20,858 nt of DNA. Source: an uncultured Treponema sp. (GTDB lineage Bacteria; Spirochaetota; Spirochaetia; Treponematales; Treponemataceae). A program made the position numbers and the translations under genes. The notes beneath the pieces are model-generated. The model ran no database searches, had not been told where the DNA came from, and saw nothing but the letters and a program-made list of their open reading frames with translations. The number at the start of each line of letters is the position of its first letter. Within the stretch, counting starts at the first letter, position 1. Of the stretch, positions 17,301 through 20,858 are shown one piece after another. Where the stretch lies: positions 1 to 20,858 of the forward strand of contig CALHVG010000011.1 in the NCBI GenBank assembly GCA_938039145.1. Reading direction: 5' to 3'.

Positions 17301-17932
17301 AGGTCATGATTAAAAGGTCCGAATTTTGGCAAAGTCTGAAATGTTTTCTGCACGGAAGCCCATGCGGCATCGTAAGTTTTGTTTTCGGAAAGATTTTTGT
17401 CGCTGAACATCACAAGGAACGGCTTGAACGCAGGATTTTCATTTGCAAGGCGAAGCATCATCCATTCTTCAAGCACCTGCTCTCTGTTCGACCTGGAAGC
17501 TCCAGTTCCTTTGTCGATGCAATCTTTTTCAAGATATTCTTCTGCGCTGAGTTTTCCCTGATAAACTTCCACCGGCGGAAATTCAGCCATAAAATCCAAA
17601 AGAAGCTCATCCACCTTAGCCTTTGTAAATTGCTTTTCCAATTCCAGAAGCACTGTTTTAAAAGCAGAACTTTCTTTGTTTCGCCTGTAAAGCATACAGA
17701 CATAGTGAAGGATTTCGTCTATCAACCCCATGGCGTTCACAGAACCGACAGAAACTCGCTTTTCGTTCTGACCTCTAGAATCAAAAACTTTGTTCAACTT
17801 TTCCGTGAAAGTGCGGACAGCCTTCAAGTCGGCGAAAACCACGTTTCCCGATGAAGCGTAAAGCCTTTCGTCGAATTTGCACAAGTCTCTGACTTCTTTG
17901 CTTATGTGGAATTCATTGTATGAAATTTCCAT
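14366..17932 (-). CDS. Large cytoplasmic GH13 alpha-amylase-family protein
   Basis: The protein has 1188 residues, no signal peptide, and AGGAGAT ahead of the ATG. An N-terminal helical region (1 to about 300) has no fold I recognise. The GH13 barrel follows: DMVPNH with Asp407, Asn411 and His412 (region I), IIRFDAA with nucleophile Asp527 (II), LLLAEAFW with acid/base Glu592 (III) and FMNNPDEDT with Asp653 (IV). In region IV Pro replaces the usual His of the NHD motif. After the barrel comes a C-terminal helical region (about 850-1150) and then a Lys/Ala/Ser tail of about 26 residues. The enzyme should act on intracellular alpha-1,4-glucan (glycogen or maltodextrin); hydrolysis versus transglycosylation cannot be decided. 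It starts 29 bp after malQ and is probably the last gene of a tetR-malQ-GH13 operon. Confidence 0.85.
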   Translation of the reverse strand: MEISYNEFHISKEVRDLCKFDERLYASSGNVVFADLKAVRTFTEKLNKVFDSRGQNEKRVSVGSVNAMGLIDEILHYVCMLYRRNKESSAFKTVLLELEKQFTKAKVDELLLDFMAEFPPVEVYQGKLSAEEYLEKDCIDKGTGASRSNREQVLEEWMMLRLANENPAFKPFLVMFSDKNLSENKTYDAAWASVQKTFQTLPKFGPFNHDLVNMLREPMVFSPESLKGQLDYIRQYWADLLGEWLKTLLTGIDTLTEEEKMFWRAGAINGGDVNMEPYNYDGLMKEYERFSPDREWMPCVILMAKTVLVWLDQLTKKYGRPINRLDLIPDEELDALRDEGFTGLWLIGLWTRSNASKRIKQLCGNPEAAASAYSLYDYNIAENIGGWDALANLRTRLWQRGVRLASDMVPNHTGMDSAWVVNRPDLFVQRRDAPSSSYSFNGENLSWDPNVGVWLEDHYYSHSDCSVVFKRVDFRNGDTRYIYHGNDGTGMPWNDTAQIDFLNPEAREAVMQDILHVARNFPIIRFDAAMVLAKKSIRRLWYPRPGSGGDIYSRAESALSDQEFEAKIPAEFWREVVDRVAREVPDTLLLAEAFWMMEGYFVRTLGMHRVYNSAFMNMLKKEENQKYRDSVKNTIKFDPQILKRYVNFMNNPDEDTAVAQFGKDDKYFGVCTLMITMPGLPMFGHGQIEGFTEKYGMEFTKAYRNETPDQNLVNRHWHDIFPLMKKRYIFANVENFLFYDVWDNGGVNENIFAYSNSAGNECSVVFYNNKYDRAQGWIKQSCEYAIKIGQGEDQHVEMRSKSISEGLGLTAGEDRFCVFREHRSGQWFIRRSREICENGMFIGLNGFEYQVYMDIHEVADGPDHKYQILCDTLQGRGCHDIETEWQEIQFRELYRPFADFATAFITAVAKLIGPSEEKITEAKLKKAAKDLIGLYTSAAHTFYTKANEFAGKDVALPAPEKQYKNFAASLEKILVAFANKSAKLSADVPAALKKAKTGAEYLETAFTNSGSLPLLLVAHEMVKEYVKVGLDDAWAFARKFNEFFQNAGAATCDVRYELSKIFALSKVMDIALMEKDAKNGASKLVMALGEDETAPLLSGANAFNGVVWFNKEVIDSSIVNAFALALLDSTDEEVILKQYASVLSAKDGAGYKCNEFVEAFAPAKKKAASKKSDSAEKPKAKKSAKNKN

Positions 17933-17961
17933 AAAATATCTCCTTGTTACTGTTTTATTTT

Positions 17962-20040
17962 TTATTGCCCAAAATGAGCATCTGCAATTCCCTTGATTTT
18001 CGCCACAAGATTTTCATCTTTTGCAATGTCATCAAGCAAAGCAGGAATTCTATATGTCCAGTTGAAGCCGCTGACCGTACCCGGAATGTTTATGCGTTCA
18101 TCATCGGGATTTTCAAGCCAGTATTTTTTCTCTACCGAAAGGAAATCCTGGAACGGATGAATGCAGAAATCGCTGTTCGCCGTAGCAAGAGCCTTCAGGA
18201 ACGCCTCGCCTTTTTCCGGCGTGTAAGATTCGTTTGCGATTCGGGATTTTGCGTCGTTGTCCCAAGCCTCAATTCCAAAAAACCACGGATATGTATTCAC
18301 AAACTGATAGACTCCGCCTTTGTCTTCGTCCCACCACTGGCGGAGCGTAGAAGAGTCATGCACGGACGAAGTGCATACGGAAAGTTTAGGAAGCTCGCCG
18401 AATGGAATATACGGCTGCTCCGGCTGAATGTCCCATTTTCTGCACCAACGGTAAACCCTAAGCGAAAGAATCTTGTTTTTATCCATTACACCCGGAAGAC
18501 ACGGAAGATTTGCCCCCAAATCTTCACCGCAAGGAATCATGCTAACAGAATTCGTCAACGCCGAAAGAATTTCATCCGACTGAGTTTCCCAAAGCCTATT
18601 CTGATTCCTTTCAGCCTCTTCGATAAGATAGCGAAGTCTTCCCTGCTCGTCGTAACCAAGAGATTTCCATGGCGTAGTCTCGTAATACGTCCATATAGGA
18701 ACGAACATATCCTGAGAAACTTCCACGAATGCCCTGTCTTTCCAGAATCTGCTAAGAACGTCCTTTACCCGATTTTCCGCATCTCCCTGACAGAACGAAC
18801 TGAGGTCTGACTCGTAAATATCCTTGTCGCCTTCAACCGACTTCTTGAAAAGCCAAAGTTCCTCGTTTCCTATGCGCTCACAGAATTTTTCCAAAATCTT
18901 TGTAGCGGATTCGTGATTCCATGTTATATCTTCAATCACGCCGGTAGGAACATGCGGCTGGCTGAGCCAACGGATTCTATCATCGCCAAAACCTGTATTG
19001 CGAAAATCCATGCGGCTGATTGCAACATACGGGTCTGTATGACCCAAAATCGCGGTAGTATCCCGTGTAGGAATCGCCCAAATCCTGAAGAATCCAAGAA
19101 TATGGTCAAGGCGATAGACCGAATAATACTGTTCCGCAGATTTCAGCCTTTCCTTCCACCAAGAATAATCATGTTCCTTGAGATACGCCCAGTTGTAAGT
19201 CGGGAAGCCCCAGTTCTGACCCGTAGGATTTTCGTTGTCAACCGGAGAGCCAGCACGCAAATTCTGATTGAAAATCCCCGGAAGCGCCCAAGCGTCGCAA
19301 GAATCCTCGTTCATAAGAATCGGCATATCGCCCTTGAGCAAAAGCCCTTCTTTTCTTACCGAATCGGCTGCCTTTTTGAACTGCTCGGCGGCACGCATCT
19401 GCGTCCATGCGTAGAAAAGATTCTCTTTGCGATTGGAAGCCTTTTCCCAACGGGCGGTTATATCCTTTTCGCTAAGATTCTGATCCTTTGCATCCCAAGA
19501 TTTCCAGGTTGCCTGCATATATTTATATTTAAGAGACTTGTATACGGCGTAGTTTACAATCCAAGGATTTTTCTTTATCCATTTTTCAAGAGCAGCGTCC
19601 GCTTTTCCATCCTTTGCGATTGAAGTTGTCGCATAAAGAGAACGCAAAAGCTCGTCCTTTTTGTTCAATATAGAATCATAATCGTAGCGTCCGCCTGCGT
19701 TATATGGATTTTCCTTTACAAAAGCGTCGTAATTTTTGGCAAATTTCTTATCCGAAGAATACAAACCATCGAATTCGGGAAGCCGTTTTATGTCAATGTA
19801 AATCGGGTGAAGCGCAAAAGCGGAAAGTCCGCTATAAGGCGACGATTGAGTTCCAGTGTCGTTCACAGGCAGAAGCTGAATAAGACCGATTCCCGCCTTT
19901 TTGCAGAATTTTGCGAAATCAGGAAGAACGGTGAATTCTCCGATTACAGTATTATTTTTTGTGGAAATTGCACCCAACGGAATCGAAATGCCCGTTGTCC
20001 TCGTAGAATCAAGTCTACAGTTTTCTTTTGTGTTGCTCAT
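17962..20040 (-). CDS. malQ: 4-alpha-glucanotransferase (amylomaltase)
   Basis: MalQ (GH77) moves alpha-1,4-glucan segments between maltodextrins and releases glucose, feeding glycogen or maltodextrin metabolism in the cytoplasm. The 692 residues show the family signatures: GISIPLGAISTKNN and IGEFTVLPDF near the N-terminus, LLPVNDTGTQSSPYSGLSAF at 57-76, the nucleophile motif YRLDHILGFFRIW with Asp312, the acid/base motif PCGEDLG with Glu506, and SSVHDSST with His561 and Asp562. No starch-binding module and no signal peptide are present. The start at 20040 has no Shine-Dalgarno; a perfect TATAAT lies nine bases upstream. It sits between tetR (40 bp upstream) and the GH13 gene (29 bp downstream). 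Confidence 0.95.
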   Translation of the reverse strand: MSNTKENCRLDSTRTTGISIPLGAISTKNNTVIGEFTVLPDFAKFCKKAGIGLIQLLPVNDTGTQSSPYSGLSAFALHPIYIDIKRLPEFDGLYSSDKKFAKNYDAFVKENPYNAGGRYDYDSILNKKDELLRSLYATTSIAKDGKADAALEKWIKKNPWIVNYAVYKSLKYKYMQATWKSWDAKDQNLSEKDITARWEKASNRKENLFYAWTQMRAAEQFKKAADSVRKEGLLLKGDMPILMNEDSCDAWALPGIFNQNLRAGSPVDNENPTGQNWGFPTYNWAYLKEHDYSWWKERLKSAEQYYSVYRLDHILGFFRIWAIPTRDTTAILGHTDPYVAISRMDFRNTGFGDDRIRWLSQPHVPTGVIEDITWNHESATKILEKFCERIGNEELWLFKKSVEGDKDIYESDLSSFCQGDAENRVKDVLSRFWKDRAFVEVSQDMFVPIWTYYETTPWKSLGYDEQGRLRYLIEEAERNQNRLWETQSDEILSALTNSVSMIPCGEDLGANLPCLPGVMDKNKILSLRVYRWCRKWDIQPEQPYIPFGELPKLSVCTSSVHDSSTLRQWWDEDKGGVYQFVNTYPWFFGIEAWDNDAKSRIANESYTPEKGEAFLKALATANSDFCIHPFQDFLSVEKKYWLENPDDERINIPGTVSGFNWTYRIPALLDDIAKDENLVAKIKGIADAHFGQ

Positions 20041-20049
20041 AATAGATAG

Positions 20050-20078
20050 ATTATACCATGGGAATTTTCAGATTGAAA
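20050..20078 (-). promoter_or_regulatory. Internal promoter of malQ, near-leaderless
   Basis: On the minus strand, TATAAT (20055-20050) lies nine bases before the malQ ATG, giving a predicted leader of only two or three bases. The -35 candidate TTTCAA (20078-20073) is 17 bp upstream but weak. This may add to read-through from tetR. Confidence 0.5.
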
Positions 20079-20080
20079 CA

Positions 20081-20656
20081 TTAATCGGCAAAACCATACA
20101 CAAATGAATGAACGATTGTGTAAAGAATTTTCTCGTCGCTTTTCATAAGTCCAGAAGCAACCCTCATGGCTATAGAACAGATATTCGCCCAAAATAGCGA
20201 ACTGTACAATTCCTCCTTTCCTTTCATGTTTCCAAACTCTTTTGCAGAAAGATTGAAAAAATCAAGCATAAGATTTTCTATTTTTTTTGCATGAGGATAA
20301 AAAACCTCGTAGCATTCCGAATGCTCAGGCGAATTCAAAAGATTTGTGCGAAGCCTAAAATAATCGGGAGCGGAAACGGCAAAATCAATTTCGGCACGGA
20401 GCATTTTAGTAAGCGATTCAAAAAAACGCTGCTCATAATCAGCAGCCTTTTGCATAAGACCAAAATGCTTTTCCTCGTTTTCAAGAACGATGCTTTGCAA
20501 AAGACCTTTTTTGCTCCCGAAATAATAGTAGAGAGTAGGCTTTGTGATTCCCGCAGTGTCCACGATTTCCTGAATGCCCACAGCATCGTAGCCCTTCTGC
20601 GCAAAAAGATTGGTGGAAATCTCCTGAATCTGCTTTTTGGTTGACTCATTCGCCAT
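20081..20656 (-). CDS. TetR/AcrR-family transcriptional regulator
   Basis: The protein has 191 residues from the ATG at 20656. The N-terminal DNA-binding domain is typical: STKKQIQEISTNLFAQKGYD, then the helix-turn-helix at about 28-47 (IQEIVDTAGITKPTLYYYFG) and SKKGLLQSIV. The remaining 130 or so residues are the helical ligand-binding and dimer domain, whose ligand cannot be read. The frame is open for 58 more codons upstream, but that part is unlike the family and includes the promoter. It is the first gene of the apparent tetR-malQ-GH13 operon, so control of its own operon, perhaps in response to a sugar metabolite, is a fair inference. TACC-GAGT-GGTA (20669-20680) in its promoter is a possible operator half-site pair. 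Confidence 0.9.
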   Translation of the reverse strand: MANESTKKQIQEISTNLFAQKGYDAVGIQEIVDTAGITKPTLYYYFGSKKGLLQSIVLENEEKHFGLMQKAADYEQRFFESLTKMLRAEIDFAVSAPDYFRLRTNLLNSPEHSECYEVFYPHAKKIENLMLDFFNLSAKEFGNMKGKEELYSSLFWANICSIAMRVASGLMKSDEKILYTIVHSFVYGFAD

Positions 20657-20662
20657 GGGGGA

Positions 20663-20691
20663 ATTATATACCGAGTGGTAATATCGAGCAA
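20663..20691 (-). promoter_or_regulatory. Promoter of tetR-malQ-GH13, apparently leaderless
   Basis: On the minus strand, TTGCTC (20691-20686) and a perfect TATAAT (20668-20663) are 17 bp apart. Only TCCCCC separates the -10 box from the ATG at 20656, so the transcript should begin at the start codon. The short palindrome TACC-GAGT-GGTA overlaps the spacer and could bind the regulator itself. Confidence 0.65.
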
Positions 20692-20770
20692 GTGAATTTA
20701 TAAAAAGAAAGAATATTTTCGCCATCGCCAGCCAACGCACTAAGATTTTCAGCATTTTTAAAAATTTCCT

Positions 20771-20798
20771 TTGTTTTTTCACATTTCGAATATATAAT
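20771..20798 (+). promoter_or_regulatory. Promoter of the gene at the right edge
   Basis: TTGTTT (20771-20776) and a perfect TATAAT (20793-20798) are 16 bp apart. The leader would be about 40 nt and contains AAAGGAG at 20831-20837. Confidence 0.55.
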
Positions 20799-20846
20799 TT
20801 TAGCATTACTTTTGAAAACATTTTCGACAAAAAGGAGTTGAAGAAA

Positions 20847-20858
20847 ATGCCAAACTAC
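20847..20858 (+). CDS. Start of a gene cut by the right edge
   Basis: An ATG at 20847 follows the strong ribosome site AAAGGAG (20831-20837) and a TATAAT promoter. Only four codons (Met-Pro-Asn-Tyr) are in the window, so the product is unknown. The gene is divergent from tetR, an arrangement common for TetR targets. Confidence 0.55.

Noticed and set aside
17944..18810. 288-codon plus-strand frame opposite malQ
   Set aside because: It is antisense to conserved MalQ motifs and has a low-quality, Arg-rich translation.
20657..20830. 58-codon N-terminal extension of the TetR protein
   Set aside because: It contains the promoter and is unlike the family; TetR homology begins at the ATG at 20656.

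Overview
The window looks like chromosomal DNA of a spirochaete, most likely a treponeme. The reasons are the archaeal/eukaryal-type PheRS beta chain, a FecR-domain protein beside an outer-membrane barrel protein, a moderately AT-rich composition with sigma70-like TTGAMA/TATAAT promoters, and a very large cytoplasmic GH13 enzyme next to MalQ. This assignment rests on gene families recognised by eye; no database search was run.

Layout. (1) 1-1675: a restriction-modification-like locus cut by the left edge. The edge lies inside a 13-copy GACA tract. Downstream are two tandem C-terminal modules of an EcoRI-type adenine methyltransferase, in two different reading frames, followed by a DUF262-HNH nuclease-like gene. 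(2) 1676-3256: four tandem 23-bp palindromic units, a secreted alpha/beta hydrolase on the minus strand, and a largely empty, possibly degenerate gap. (3) 3257-6727, minus strand: pheT then queH, a tRNA-function operon. Both proteins carry low-complexity insertions. (4) 7015-9497, plus strand: an envelope operon of a secreted hypothetical, a beta-barrel protein and a FecR-domain protein broken by two frameshifts, closed by a clear terminator. (5) 9906-12785, plus strand: a pair of LptF/LptG-like permease subunits, the second with a helical TPR-like insertion. (6) 12956-14260, plus strand: a threonine-synthase-like protein in which Arg replaces the PLP lysine. It ends at a bidirectional terminator facing the next operon. 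(7) 14366-20656, minus strand: tetR, malQ and a 1188-residue GH13 protein, apparently an intracellular alpha-glucan operon with its own regulator. A plus-strand gene begins at 20847 and runs off the window.

The strongest candidate for something undescribed is the left edge. The GACA tract encodes the same Asp-Arg-Gln-Thr repeat in all three frames, so slippage would leave the linker unchanged but swap the methyltransferase C-terminus between module A (frame 3), module B (frame 1) and an early stop (frame 2). That amounts to a three-position switch of the enzyme's C-terminus beside its putative nuclease partner. A second theme is that four genes (hydrolase, thrC-like, malQ, tetR) have a good -10 box only 6-9 nt before the start codon and no Shine-Dalgarno, which suggests leaderless mRNAs.
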